DNA of 64,000 nt from the NCBI RefSeq assembly GCF_001909055.1, contig NZ_LVWI01000025.1, forward strand, positions 62,001-126,000, read 5' to 3'. Origin of the DNA: Paenibacillus helianthi. Its GTDB lineage: Bacteria; Bacillota; Bacilli; Paenibacillales; Paenibacillaceae. The position numbers and the translations under genes were made by a program. Below the pieces are notes generated by a model. That model was not told where the DNA came from and made no database searches. It saw only the letters and a list, made by a program, of their open reading frames with translations. Positions 8,901 through 16,842 of this stretch are shown here, piece by piece. The stretch's first letter is position 1; each line of letters begins with the position of its first letter.

Positions 8901-10265
8901 GTCCTTATACGGGGCAAGCTTAGCATCCGTATTAACCAGATTCGAAACATACTGCTGCTGGGCATAGGTTACGATCTGAACGGTCGGATCATCCTGCACC
9001 AGAGCAAAGTAGCTGTTCATTGGAGCATTAGTTTTCCCGAGCGGTTGATTCACATATTTGATCGTTGCTGCATGGGCAGCTCCAGCCACTGCATCAATAG
9101 CAGGATCAACGGCTACTCCGGTAATGGAGCGTGTAAAAGCCTTTGAAGATGCCTTGTCAACTTTCCAGCTGCTGCCATCCTTTACGATCTTCAGATCGAT
9201 CAGACCCAGGTTGCCCCCGCCATAACCGGCTTGAACAGCTGGAACGCCGTTGATATGACCGTTGAGGTTATCGATCTTTGCCACATCGGAATCATATGGC
9301 TTTTTGGTTGCCGGATCCTTAAAGGAAGCATCCAGCTTGGTGTCATCCCCGTTCGTCGGGAACACCTTATGCGTATGGGAGAAGGTGATGGCGTCAATGC
9401 CATCAACCTTGCTCAGCAGGTTAATGGCATTCTCAGCTCCGGTTCCCGCAGCTGCAGTCGCATCAAACCCGGAGTGGGCCATGGCAATAATGACATCTGC
9501 GCCGGCACCCTTCATGATAGGAACAAATTTGGCTGCAGTTTCAGCAATATCCTTTGTGATTACCTTGCCTTCCAGATTCACCTTGTCCCAATCCATGATT
9601 TGCGGGGTCACCAACCCAAGGAGGCCGACATTAACCGTTACCTCATTACCGTTGCTGTCCTTAACTTTTTTAGGAATGATGACATACGGTACAAACGTAT
9701 TTTTATCATCGGATACATTATAAATATTTGCATTTACATAAGGGAATATTGCTCCGGTATCTGCCGCACCGCTTCCTTTGATCGTACGGTCCAGATAGTC
9801 CAAGCCATAATTGAATTCATGATTGCCAAACGTTGCAGCATCATACCCCATAAGGTTCATGGCTGCAATAAGCGGATGAATCTGGTCTGTACTTGTCTTA
9901 AAATCTGATACCTGGGCCATATATGTACCCAGCGGTGTTCCCTGAATCAAATCACCGTTGTCAAGAAGGAGATTGTTCGGTTCTTGGGTCCGGGCTTCTT
10001 TTACCAGCGTTGATGTGCGGTCCAGACCTACTGTAGTAGAAGCCGCATTTTTGAAGTAGTCCCAACCGTATACATTGGTGTGTACATCCGTGGTGCTCAT
10101 CAAGCGCAGATTAACTGTTCCAGGAGCAACAGCTTCAGCGCCTGCAGCCTCCGCCTTGCTCGCCCCCAAAACCGGAACTGCAAAAACTCCGCCCAGCACT
10201 TGTGCTGCCAGAACGGTGGTCGCCAATAAAGCAGCTACTGGCTTGTTCCATCTTTTTTCTACCAT
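5937..10265 (-). CDS. yfkN: Surface double metallophosphatase/5'-nucleotidase with three SLH domains (YfkN-like)
   Basis: 1442 residues, exported. Signal peptide about 1-40 (AALLATTVLAAQVLGG...GASKAEA). First nucleotidase unit (about 48-690): TTDVHTN, LLLDNGDLIQGT, TFGNHEFNYG, AMAHSGF, FSHTHKVF metal-binding motifs plus a C-terminal substrate domain. Second unit (about 705-1225): VNDFHGQLD, FHNGDSVGA, TLGNHEFDQG, LAHDP, AGDNHAL and the substrate-domain stretch MNPGGIRADLP. A Pro-Thr linker then leads to three S-layer homology domains at the C-terminus (motifs TRAEF, TREEM, TRAQA), which bind pyruvylated wall polymer. Bacillus YfkN has the same two-domain plan (2',3'-cyclic phosphodiesterase plus 5'-nucleotidase) and similar length. 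The role is to scavenge nucleotides and phosphate outside the cell. Start: GGGGAGG 11 bases upstream. Confidence 0.93.
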   Translation of the reverse strand: MVEKRWNKPVAALLATTVLAAQVLGGVFAVPVLGASKAEAAGAEAVAPGTVNLRLMSTTDVHTNVYGWDYFKNAASTTVGLDRTSTLVKEARTQEPNNLLLDNGDLIQGTPLGTYMAQVSDFKTSTDQIHPLIAAMNLMGYDAATFGNHEFNYGLDYLDRTIKGSGAADTGAIFPYVNANIYNVSDDKNTFVPYVIIPKKVKDSNGNEVTVNVGLLGLVTPQIMDWDKVNLEGKVITKDIAETAAKFVPIMKGAGADVIIAMAHSGFDATAAAGTGAENAINLLSKVDGIDAITFSHTHKVFPTNGDDTKLDASFKDPATKKPYDSDVAKIDNLNGHINGVPAVQAGYGGGNLGLIDLKIVKDGSSWKVDKASSKAFTRSITGVAVDPAIDAVAGAAHAATIKYVNQPLGKTNAPMNSYFALVQDDPTVQIVTYAQQQYVSNLVNTDAKLAPYKDLPILSVGAPFKAGRNGPEEYTEIQKGDLTIASASDLYLYDNTLKAIVVKGSTVKEWVEMSAGAFNRIKPAISTPQPLLNSAFAVYNFDVIDGIKYTIDVTKNAKYKPDGTINDASSSRVTSITYGNEPLKDDQQFIVVTNNYRASGGGNFPGVKAGKMIIDSQMENRQVLMDYISAAGTVDPTADNNWSIAPIKGNVNVTFTSSPKAAAVKPANVTDTGTKDVKGFEIYNLNLKETPVAPTGDVEVHLLGVNDFHGQLDTTSYVGSDAVGTAATLAAYLKDTRAKYANALLFHNGDSVGASAPVSSLERDEPTMEWMNLMKFDVGTLGNHEFDQGVEAMKTQIYGGADPKNTSIVHKGADFDYINANAVDSSSGAPIINPYVIKEVGGVKIGFIGVVTKATPSKVSPEGTKGVKFLSATEEVAAIEKYAAELQKQGVQTIVVLAHDPATTKADVTTGEAADLANALPANSPVDVVVAGDNHALANGVVNGKLIVQAYSYGTAFEDIKLVIDSVTGDVKSKSATVTSTLQKNVTPDAETAALVNKYLAKHPELTLPVGTTDGTVTRTDVYNNEAALGNLIADAMRQADFRDGKALADFAFMNPGGIRADLPKGNVSFGDLAKIQPFGNTLVKLTLTGAQIKTLLQQQWATKADGTADTKTLQISGLKYTANMYLPVADRIANLTKTDGTPISMTQNYTAVVNNFMAAGGDNYKVLTAASESLAGPIDLDVFYDYVKNTFKGGQITAKVEGRITNNTVAPAPTSNPGGSVATPTPTPTPTATPAASATPAPSVKPTAPTAPTATPAPNFKDLGKVAWAQEAISSLASKGIVKGLDGSNFAPNKTVTRAEFITMLVRALNLSTSGANASFNDVKQGVWYTDAITAAVNAGIVKGSGNGKFEPGREVTREEMAMMIAAALKDQLKPMDTKSALANFNDKSKIASYAQDAVAQLTQLGIVNGVDGEKFAPKSDATRAQAAVIIYRMLEKKAS

Positions 10266-10446
10266 AAGTCAGATATCCTCCCCATATGTTTCTTATTCCT
10301 ACTTATGCTGACCGCAAGATTGTATCATATCCAAAATTATGAATCTAGCAAAAACCATTAAATCTAATTAATAGTTGTGTAAAATATCACATCATTAGGG
10401 CTTTTTTTGTTCTTAATGACGATAAAAGTTTACAAAAAACAAAAAA

Positions 10447-10495
10447 AACGCCTATTCTCGAGGTTTTCATTAACGAAATCACTCAAGGATAGACG
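10447..10495 (-). terminator. Terminator after mqnC
   Basis: On the minus strand GCGTCTATCCTTGAG pairs with CTCGAGAATAGGCGT (one mismatch and one wobble) across a 19-base loop and is followed by a run of T. It lies 54 bases past the mqnC stop. Between here and the nucleotidase start (10266-10446) the sequence is AT-rich with no gene; I see no unambiguous promoter hexamers there. Confidence 0.8.
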
Positions 10496-10549
10496 CCGCA
10501 AAAAAATCTTACACACAACGTTATGAATCAATAGATCTTTATTGAAGAA

Positions 10550-11686
10550 TTAGTTCTGCATTACAAAATCATTGTCAATCTTTACATTACCGTCCTCAAA
10601 GGTCCGCAGGATATCGTAGCGCGTGTTGCGCTGTGCCGGAATTTTGCCGGTCTCGCGGATCAGCTGCGTGATCGACTCAATGTTGACCTTGTAGGTCGCA
10701 CCCGCCGAGGAAACCACATTCTCTTCTATCATCGTGCTGCCAAAGTCATTGCAGCCATATTGCAGCGACAGCTTGCCGACTTCAGGCCCCATGGTTACCC
10801 ATGAGGACTGGAAGTTCTTGATGTTATCAAGCACCAGGCGGCTGATGGCTACTGTCTTCAGATATTCCTCGGGGGTCTGCCGGTCCAGCTTCAGATTCGT
10901 ATTATCCGGCTGGAAGGTCCAGGAGATAAATGCCAGGAACCCTTCGGAATCATATTTATTCGCAATACACTCATCCTGGGCTTCACGCACCCGCAGCAGA
11001 TGAAGTGCCCGCTCCTCCATACTCTCGCCAAGGCCAATCACCATGGTCGCCGTTGTGTTCATGCCGATCTTGTGAGCGGTCTGCATCACATCCATCCATT
11101 CACGCCACGAGCCTTTGAGACGGCTGATTTTGCGGCGGGTCCGGTCATCCAGAATTTCTGCACCACCGCCGGGAAGGGAGTCCAGGCCTGCCGCATGAAT
11201 CTCGCGGACCACCTGTTCCAGCGGCAGACCGGATACTTCGACCATTTTCATAATCTCCGCAGGAGAGAAGGAATGCATGGTGATCTCCGGGAACCGCTGC
11301 TTAATTCCGCGCAGTAAATCCGTATAGTAGCTGAATGGCAGGTTCGGGTTGGTTCCGCCCTGCATCAGGATTTCCGTTCCGTTGACATCGATGGTTTCCT
11401 GGATTTTCTGAAAAATCGTCTCGTCCGGAAGCACATAACCTTCCTCCGAGCCCGGTTTCCGGTAAAAGGCGCAGAAACGGCAGTACACATCACATACATT
11501 CGTATAATTAATATTGCGGCCAATCACAAATGTAGCCAGCGGGTCTGGATGCCAGCGTTTCATGATGATATCAGCGGCAGCGCCCATTTTCTCAATTTCG
11601 TTGCTCTCGAACAGCCGAATCGTGTCCTCCAGGCCAAGACGTTCACCCTTCAGCGTTTTGTCCAAAATCAGATCTATCGCACTCAT
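10550..11686 (-). CDS. mqnC: Cyclic dehypoxanthinyl futalosine synthase (radical SAM)
   Basis: 378 residues. Radical-SAM Cys triad TNVCDVYCRFCAF (Cys65, Cys69, Cys72). The tail-end motifs SWTFQPDNTNL, SSWVTMGPEVGKLSLQYGCNDFGSTMIEENVVS are those of MqnC, which cyclises dehypoxanthine futalosine in the futalosine route to menaquinone. MqnE and the F420 enzymes CofG/H are relatives, but the GGGAEILDDRTRRKIS and MIEENVVSSAG stretches favour MqnC. No other mqn gene is in the window, as is common for mqnC in bacilli. An upstream in-frame ATG (11713) is inside the sequence that holds the AAGGAGG ribosome binding site of the ATG at 11686, so the shorter form is chosen. Confidence 0.92.
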   Translation of the reverse strand: MSAIDLILDKTLKGERLGLEDTIRLFESNEIEKMGAAADIIMKRWHPDPLATFVIGRNINYTNVCDVYCRFCAFYRKPGSEEGYVLPDETIFQKIQETIDVNGTEILMQGGTNPNLPFSYYTDLLRGIKQRFPEITMHSFSPAEIMKMVEVSGLPLEQVVREIHAAGLDSLPGGGAEILDDRTRRKISRLKGSWREWMDVMQTAHKIGMNTTATMVIGLGESMEERALHLLRVREAQDECIANKYDSEGFLAFISWTFQPDNTNLKLDRQTPEEYLKTVAISRLVLDNIKNFQSSWVTMGPEVGKLSLQYGCNDFGSTMIEENVVSSAGATYKVNIESITQLIRETGKIPAQRNTRYDILRTFEDGNVKIDNDFVMQN

Positions 11687-11864
11687 CGTTCGCAGCCTCC
11701 TTTTTATGCCCATACTATATAAGAATGGATAAATAAAATTTGTACAACTTTTAAATAAGCTCGTTACTCCATCGTATCACAATCCGAACGGCTTGAAAAA
11801 CCTTTACCTCGCAGCGGGAACAATATTGTGACTCGATGGTGAAACACTTAAATCCATATATTCT

Positions 11865-11894
11865 AAAAAAAAGCAGCCTCCGCTTTGAGGCTGC
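11865..11894 (-). terminator. Terminator after metI
   Basis: Perfect stem GCAGCCTC / GAGGCTGC with a 6-base loop, followed on the minus strand by eight T. It ends the metA-metI transcript. Confidence 0.88.
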
Positions 11895-11935
11895 TGCCAA
11901 GTTCATTATTCAGCTGCCATAGTCTGAAAGGATGC

Positions 11936-13102
11936 TTACTCCAGCTCGGCCCGGGCAGCTTCCAGCGCCTGACCAAGATCTGCAATCAGGTCGTCTACAT
12001 GCTCAATGCCTACAGAGAAGCGCAGCAGACGGTCATCCACGCCGACCGCATCGCGGATTTCCACCGGAATGTCGGCATGGGTCTGGACCGCCGGATAGGT
12101 CATCAGTGACTCCACGCCGCCCAGACTCTCGGCGAAGGCGATCAGACGGATATGACGCAGCAGCGGCTCGACATATCTGGCGTCTTTTACCTTGAAGGAG
12201 AAGATTCCAGTGTTGCCTGAGGACTGGCGGTTCTGAATCTCATGGCCGGGATGATCGGGCAGTCCGGGGTGGAACACCTCAGCGATGGCTGGATGCTCGA
12301 GTAAATAGCGGGCCATCGCCAGGGCATTGCTCTCATGTCGCTCCATGCGCAGAGCAAGTGTCTTCATCCCCTTCATTAGCTGATAGCTGTCGTTCGGCGC
12401 AAGCACTGCCCCCAGTGAATTATGAAGAATTGCCATTTCTGCAGAGAGCTCGGTGCCTTTGGTTACAATCAGTCCGGCGAGGACATCGTTATGCCCCCCC
12501 AAATATTTGGTTGCGCTATGAACGATGATATCCGCTCCCAGCTCCAGCGGCCGCTGGAAAAAGGGCGTCAACAGCGTATTATCGACAATGGTGAGCAGCC
12601 CATGACGGCGTGACCATGTACAGACCGCTTCGATATCCGTAATCATCATCAGCGGATTGGTAGGCGTTTCAATAAATACAGCCTTGGTATTCGGAAGCCG
12701 TGAAGCCTCCAGCCCGTCCAGATCATTCGTATCCACATAGGAAGCGCTGATGCCGTATTTGGAGAGAATCCGTTCAAGCAGACGGTAGGTTCCGCCATAC
12801 AGGTCCAGCGAAACCACCAGATGGTCACCCTGTCCAAACAAGGCAAACACTGTCGTCAACGCCCCCATTCCAGAGCTGCAGGCAAAAGCCGCGTCGCCCG
12901 ATTCCAGCTGTGCCGCAGCTTCTTCCAGCACCGAGCGGGTAGGATTCTTGGTACGGATATAATCAAACCCCGTGCTCTGCCCGAGTCTGGGGTGACGGAA
13001 TGCCGTCGCGTTGTAAATCGGATAATTAACCGCTCCTGTAGCCGGGTCCTCCAGTGAACCTATCTGTGCCAATCTGCTCTCAATCCTCAGTTTCTCATCC
13101 AT
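11936..13102 (-). CDS. metI: Cystathionine gamma-synthase / O-acetylhomoserine thiolyase
   Basis: 388 residues, Cys/Met-metabolism PLP enzyme. The PLP lysine is in HSATKYLGGHND (Lys199). Other family motifs: YSRTxNPT-type YIRTKNPTR (49-56), SSGMGALT (77-84), DLYGGTY, ETPTNP and the C-terminal SLGGVESLMTYPA. It uses the activated homoserine made by the neighbouring MetA and either cysteine (giving cystathionine) or sulfide. MetI in Bacillus does both; sequence alone does not decide. It lies 148 bases downstream of metA with no clear terminator between, so it is most likely co-transcribed under the SAM riboswitch. Start context is supported by AGGAGG shortly upstream. Confidence 0.9.
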   Translation of the reverse strand: MDEKLRIESRLAQIGSLEDPATGAVNYPIYNATAFRHPRLGQSTGFDYIRTKNPTRSVLEEAAAQLESGDAAFACSSGMGALTTVFALFGQGDHLVVSLDLYGGTYRLLERILSKYGISASYVDTNDLDGLEASRLPNTKAVFIETPTNPLMMITDIEAVCTWSRRHGLLTIVDNTLLTPFFQRPLELGADIIVHSATKYLGGHNDVLAGLIVTKGTELSAEMAILHNSLGAVLAPNDSYQLMKGMKTLALRMERHESNALAMARYLLEHPAIAEVFHPGLPDHPGHEIQNRQSSGNTGIFSFKVKDARYVEPLLRHIRLIAFAESLGGVESLMTYPAVQTHADIPVEIRDAVGVDDRLLRFSVGIEHVDDLIADLGQALEAARAELE

Positions 13103-13250
13103 TGCTGCTGCCTCCTAAGTGTGATGTATGCGCAAATCTCTTCTATATATCAAGCAGTAATGGCTTCGTTGTCCTATAAAAAGGATGGTACCATTTCAGT
13201 GAGAAATAGAAGGATAATCGATAAAGTGAAATATATAGAATCTTATATTT

Positions 13251-14180
13251 TTAGAATACTAAATAATCAGCCTGGTCTATATCGTAAGGGGTCTCCTGGT
13301 ATACATAGTAATTGAGCCAATTAGCGAATAATAAGTTGGCATGGGCACGCCAGACAGCCGGCGGTGTGCGCTGCGGGTCATCCTGCGGATAGTAGTGCTT
13401 CGGAATGGCAATGTCCATCCCTTTGGCAATATCCCGGTCATACTCCCATTTTAACGAAAATGGATCATATTCAGAATGTCCGGTCACAAAAATTTGTTTT
13501 CCGTCAAGCGTCGAAACCAGATACACTCCAGCTTCCTCGGATTCGGCAAGAATCTGCAGCTCGGGATTCGCAAGAATATCTTCACGCGAGACATCCGTGT
13601 GCCGGGAATGCGGAACATGGAACACCTCATCAAAGCCGCGAAGCAGCTTCACGTTAGTATGGCTCACGGTGTGCGGAAAAACGCCAAAACATTTCTCGTC
13701 CAGATCAACCTTGCGTACGCCGAAGTGATGATACAGCCCGGCTTGTGCCGCCCAACAGATATGCATGGTCGAGGTCACATTGTGCTTGCTCCATTCAAAT
13801 ATAACCTTTAGCTCTTCCCAGTAGTTCACGTCTTCGAACTCCAGCTGCTCCACCGGAGCGCCGGTTACAATCAGCCCGTCAAAGCGGCGGTCACTGATCT
13901 CATCAAAGGTTTTGTAAAAACTCTTCAAGTGTTCTGCCGAAGTGTTCTTCGAGGTATGGGAGCTCGGGTGCAGCAGCACAACATCTACCTGAAGCGGTGA
14001 ATTCCCGACCAGACGCAGCAGCTGCGTCTCTGTGGTTTCCTTGGTAGGCATCAAATTCAGGATGGCGATTCGCAGCGGGCGGATGTCCTGGTGGAAGGCC
14101 TGGCTTTCATCCATTACAAAAATGTTTTCTCCGGACAAAACTTCTTTCGCCGGCAGACTGTCGGGAATTTTAATTGGCAT
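13251..14180 (-). CDS. metA: Homoserine O-acetyltransferase (MetA family)
   Basis: 309 residues. Activates homoserine for methionine synthesis. The catalytic Cys142 is in HICWAAQAG, and His235/Glu237 are in [10 protein letters not shown], the known triad of the family. Residue 111 (APVEQLEF) is glutamate; in the Bacillus cereus enzyme Glu111 directs use of acetyl-CoA, whereas glycine there gives succinyl-CoA use, so acetylation is expected despite the common succinyltransferase label. A GTG four codons upstream is in frame but overlaps the GAAGGAG ribosome binding site, so the ATG at 14180 ([10 protein letters not shown]) is chosen. First gene after the SAM-I riboswitch. Confidence 0.93.
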   Translation of the reverse strand: MPIKIPDSLPAKEVLSGENIFVMDESQAFHQDIRPLRIAILNLMPTKETTETQLLRLVGNSPLQVDVVLLHPSSHTSKNTSAEHLKSFYKTFDEISDRRFDGLIVTGAPVEQLEFEDVNYWEELKVIFEWSKHNVTSTMHICWAAQAGLYHHFGVRKVDLDEKCFGVFPHTVSHTNVKLLRGFDEVFHVPHSRHTDVSREDILANPELQILAESEEAGVYLVSTLDGKQIFVTGHSEYDPFSLKWEYDRDIAKGMDIAIPKHYYPQDDPQRTPPAVWRAHANLLFANWLNYYVYQETPYDIDQADYLVF

Positions 14181-14212
14181 ATCAGTTTCCACTCCTTCAT
14201 TGAGCTGAATAT

Positions 14213-14406
14213 AAAAAAGACCTTTCTCGGGCGAGAAAGGTCATATATCTGTTAGTCATATGCGCCTCTCTCATCTGCCAGAGAACTTGTGCCAAGCAGC
14301 CTGAAAGGCTTACCTGCAAAAGCTTCCGCAAGAATTAGCACCGTGCGTTCACACGCCGGTTGCCGGGTTTCATCGGGCTAGTCCCTCCACCTGCTCTTGA
14401 TAAGAT
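14213..14406 (-). promoter_or_regulatory. SAM-I (S-box) riboswitch upstream of metA
   Basis: The minus strand reads CTTATCAAGAGCAGGTGGAG, then GGACTAGCCCGATGAAACCC and GGCAACC, the hallmark S-box core, and later GGTGCTAATTC and GCAGATGAGAGAGG. The expression platform is a terminator, GACCTTTCTC-ggg-type stem (14219-14242) followed by six T, ending about 33 bases before metA. High S-adenosylmethionine should stop transcription of metA-metI. Confidence 0.96.
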
Positions 14407-14538
14407 TTAGCTGTATTCAATTGAGAAAAAGTCACATAACGTTAAATGCTTTTCTTAAAATTCACTTTAAATCATGAACCTCCTTTTCGTCAAGTCCATA
14501 CAATGCTAATGGGTCCTTTACAGCCTCAAGAATTTAGC

Positions 14539-14567
14539 TTGAAAGACCTATACCCGGAGGTTATACT
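14539..14567 (+). promoter_or_regulatory. Promoter of the corA leader transcript
   Basis: -35 TTGAAA (14539-14544), 17-base spacer, -10 TATACT (14562-14567). The predicted RNA start near 14574 leaves a leader of about 260 bases before corA. Confidence 0.65.
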
Positions 14568-14618
14568 AGACAAGGGTTTCAAAGGCCCTACCTGACGAAA
14601 AGAAGAGGTGAGAGAAGA

Positions 14619-14747
14619 ATGGAAGGCGACCCGAGTTCGCAGTTAAGCGTCCAGAAAGAGCAACCACACAGGATTAACATCAGCTTGCCGGCGGCGGGAG
14701 CATTTCTTCTTCATGCCCTCGAACCGTCATTTGGCCTCATGGATTGA
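14619..14747 (+). CDS. 42-residue leader ORF upstream of corA
   Basis: ATG at 14619 has AGAGGTGAGAG just upstream as ribosome binding site. The peptide starts MEGDPSSQLSVQKEQPHR and ends LEPSFGLMD. It has no family I know. It lies wholly inside the corA leader, and its 3' half contains one arm of a terminator-like hairpin (14679-14691) while the other arm begins 8 bases after its stop. The N-terminal Met-Glu-Gly-Asp-Pro is similar to the Met-Glu-Pro-Asp-Pro start of the enterobacterial Mg2+-sensing leader peptide MgtL. That suggests a regulatory leader peptide; this is inference from position and similarity of five residues. Confidence 0.6.
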   Translation: MEGDPSSQLSVQKEQPHRINISLPAAGAFLLHALEPSFGLMD

Positions 14748-14773
14748 CCGTACCTCCGGCCAAGCTGATTTTT
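14679..14773 (+). terminator. Terminator-like hairpin in the corA leader (possible attenuator)
   Basis: ATCAGCTTGCCGG (14679-14691) pairs with CCGGCCAAGCTGAT (14756-14769) with one bulged C and is followed by TTTTT (14769-14773). The loop is 64 bases and spans the end of the leader ORF. Two more small hairpins follow before corA: TGTGC/GCACA (14777-14794) and GACCCT/AGGGTC (14795-14816), the latter just before the corA ribosome binding site. Confidence 0.55.
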
Positions 14774-14833
14774 CCCTGTGCATATATTAGCACAGACCCT
14801 GGAGAAGACTAGGGTCAAGAGGAGTGGAATCAG

Positions 14834-15769
14834 ATGAAAATCCGGTTGGTAAACGCAGGAGTTTTTACACCTGTGGATGACATAGAAGAAACATTGACTG
14901 TCCCCGCAGAGGGATTTTATTGGATTGATGCGGATGTTGAGGATCTGGAGCTGCTTCAGCCTTTGTATAATCTGCATGATTTAGCCGTGGAGGACTGCCT
15001 CAGTGAAGAGGATCAGCGCCCGAAGCTTGAAATTTACGAAAGCCATTATTTTATTGTAGTTAACAGCATCCGTTTTGATGATGAGGAGATTTTCCTCCGT
15101 GCACTCAACGTGTTTCTGGGCAGACATTTCATTATTACCGTGACCAAGCAAAAGATTCACGAGCTGCGCGTGCTGAAGCCCGTTCTGTGGGAGCAGGAAG
15201 TCAGCGAGCCGGACCGGTTCCTCTATCTGCTGATCGACCTTGTCGTAGACAACTTTTTCTCCGTCGGTGACCGGATTGAAGCGCGGATTGAGAAACTCGA
15301 AGAGGATATCCTGATGCACACCAAGAAATCGCATTTGAGCGAGATCATCGGTCTGCGGAGTGAAATTCTCTGGTTGAAGAAAATGCTGGGACCACAGAAG
15401 GAAGTTATCAACACACTTAACAAAAAAGACCTCCGCCTGATCGATGATCAGCTGCAGAAGTATTTTAGCGATATTTATGAAAATGCGGTCAAGATCTCTG
15501 AAACCTTTGAAACGTACCGCGATCTCATGGGGAACTTACGTGAAGCTTACCAATCCAGTATCGCCAACCGTGCCAATGAGATCATGAGAGTCTTCACCGC
15601 CATTACCACTATATTCATGCCGCTGACGGTCATCACCGGGATCTACGGGATGAACTTTGATAATATTCCTGAAATCCATACCCGGTACGGCTACTATGGA
15701 GTCATTGCCGTCATGGTTACACTTGGCTGCGGGATGCTAGTTATATTCCGTAAAAAGGAATGGCTATGA
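14834..15769 (+). CDS. corA: CorA-family magnesium/cobalt transporter
   Basis: 311 residues. The long N-terminal cytoplasmic alpha/beta funnel is followed by two C-terminal helices. The first ends in the signature YGMNF (Gly272-Met273-Asn274), the pore entrance that selects hydrated Mg2+; the second is YGVIAVMVTLGCGMLVIF, ending with the basic RKKEWL. FxPLTVITGIYGMN context (FMPLTVITGIYGMN) is classical. Ribosome binding site GAGGAG at 14819-14824. It is the only plus-strand gene in this neighbourhood and has an elaborate leader (14574-14833). Product is Mg2+ uptake; Co2+ transport, as in some CorA proteins, cannot be excluded in this cobalamin-making organism. Confidence 0.94.
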   Translation: MKIRLVNAGVFTPVDDIEETLTVPAEGFYWIDADVEDLELLQPLYNLHDLAVEDCLSEEDQRPKLEIYESHYFIVVNSIRFDDEEIFLRALNVFLGRHFIITVTKQKIHELRVLKPVLWEQEVSEPDRFLYLLIDLVVDNFFSVGDRIEARIEKLEEDILMHTKKSHLSEIIGLRSEILWLKKMLGPQKEVINTLNKKDLRLIDDQLQKYFSDIYENAVKISETFETYRDLMGNLREAYQSSIANRANEIMRVFTAITTIFMPLTVITGIYGMNFDNIPEIHTRYGYYGVIAVMVTLGCGMLVIFRKKEWL

Positions 15770-15791
15770 ATCATACTGGACGAATAAGCAG

Positions 15792-15837
15792 GACGAAGGC
15801 CCCCTATACCGCATGGTAAGGAAGCCTTCGTCTTTTT
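15792..15837 (+). terminator. Terminator after corA
   Basis: GACGAAGGC / GCCTTCGTC stem with a further inner pairing and a TTTTT tail, 22 bases after the corA stop and 3 bases before the convergent kinase gene. Confidence 0.88.
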
Positions 15838-15840
15838 GGT

Positions 15841-16785
15841 TTACTTTAGAGCTTCTGCATCTGCCGCCTCTATTTGCGCGAACAATCGTTCCGCATCTCC
15901 GCGTTTACACAGCTGACGCTCAGGGTTCATTACGGCCGCCGCTCCAGAGGCGATTCCGAATTGAACGGCCCGGCGCAGCGGCCAGCCCCGTTCCAGGCTG
16001 TAGACCAGCCCGCCTACCAGACTGTCACCGGCTCCCACCACACTCAGTACAGGAACTTCAGGGGCCTTGAGATGTTCACAGCCATCCCTTGTTATCAGCA
16101 AAGCGCCCTCGCCGCCAAGGGATACCAATACTACCTCTGTCCGTCCTTGCTCGATCAGCTCCAGCGCAGCTGCCCGAACCTCCGCATCACCTGTAATTGC
16201 GTGTCCAGCCAGTTCCTCAAGCTCACGTGCATTGGGTTTGAGCAGATATACTCCGGCATCCGCAGCCTTTTGCAGTGCTTCGCCCGAGGTATCCACAATA
16301 ACCTTCGCCTGCCATGGCTTCACTGCCTCAATGACGCGGCCATAAAAATCTGCCGGACAGCCTGGAGGCAGGCTGCCGCTGGCCACAATATAGCTAGGCT
16401 TCCCGGTCAACGACTTCAATTGATCCAGGCACTGCTCCCAGTCGCCTTCAATAAAATGGGGGCCCGGCATGTCAAACCGGAACTGTTGCCCTGTGGATTC
16501 CTCCACGACAATCAGATTTTCCCGCGTCTGTCCGGAAATCGGGATCTCCTGGTGGCTGACGCCCTCCTTACCCAGCATCTCATGCAGCAGTTGCCCGTGA
16601 AGTCCGCCAGATGCATACAGAGCCAAGGACTCTCCGCCCAATCTGTGGATAGCCCGGGAGACATTGATCCCGCCACCTCCAGGTTTATAGGATGCCTCCT
16701 TGCAACGCAGCTTGTTGTCCGGTACTACCTTGTCAATCCCTGTGCTGGCATCTACGCTGGGGTTAACCGTTAATGTTACGATCAT
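15841..16785 (-). CDS. PfkB-family sugar-phosphate kinase (1-phosphofructokinase/hexose kinase type)
   Basis: 314 residues. Begins MIVTLTVNPSVDAST, the usual start of the 1-phosphofructokinase subgroup (TLNPAxD), then YKPGGGGINVSRAIHRLGG (PfkB signature 1, residues about 33-51) and, near the C-terminus, VVGAGDSLVGG (signature 2 with the catalytic Asp). The family phosphorylates fructose-1-P, tagatose-6-P or fructose-6-P; the minor PFK of E. coli (PfkB) is in the same subgroup and has a similar LKPNARELEEL stretch. No PTS or lacR/fruR gene lies next to it, so the substrate is not fixed by context. GGAGAGAG upstream supports the start. Confidence 0.88.
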   Translation of the reverse strand: MIVTLTVNPSVDASTGIDKVVPDNKLRCKEASYKPGGGGINVSRAIHRLGGESLALYASGGLHGQLLHEMLGKEGVSHQEIPISGQTRENLIVVEESTGQQFRFDMPGPHFIEGDWEQCLDQLKSLTGKPSYIVASGSLPPGCPADFYGRVIEAVKPWQAKVIVDTSGEALQKAADAGVYLLKPNARELEELAGHAITGDAEVRAAALELIEQGRTEVVLVSLGGEGALLITRDGCEHLKAPEVPVLSVVGAGDSLVGGLVYSLERGWPLRRAVQFGIASGAAAVMNPERQLCKRGDAERLFAQIEAADAEALK

Positions 16786-16809
16786 CGGGTCTCTCTCCTT
16801 TTTACTCGG

Positions 16810-16842
16810 AATACATGTATTTTACTCCAAGATACAGTATTC
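16810..16842 (-). promoter_or_regulatory. Pair of short palindromes upstream of the PfkB-family gene
   Basis: AATACATGTATT (16810-16821) and GATACAGTATTC (16831-16842) are two similar dyads 9 bases apart, 25-57 bases before the kinase start. They could be an operator for a sugar-responsive regulator; none is encoded nearby. Confidence 0.35.

Noticed and set aside
14470..14610. Possible M-box (Mg2+ riboswitch) upstream of corA, because of a GCTAATGGGTC stretch and long inverted repeat TTTTCGTCA/TGACGAAAA
   Set aside because: The other conserved M-box blocks are absent, and the predicted corA promoter lies downstream of the GCTAATGGGTC stretch, so this part would not be transcribed.
15874..16773. 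299-codon plus-strand frame opposite the PfkB-family gene
   Set aside because: No start signal and no recognisable domain; the minus-strand gene is certain.
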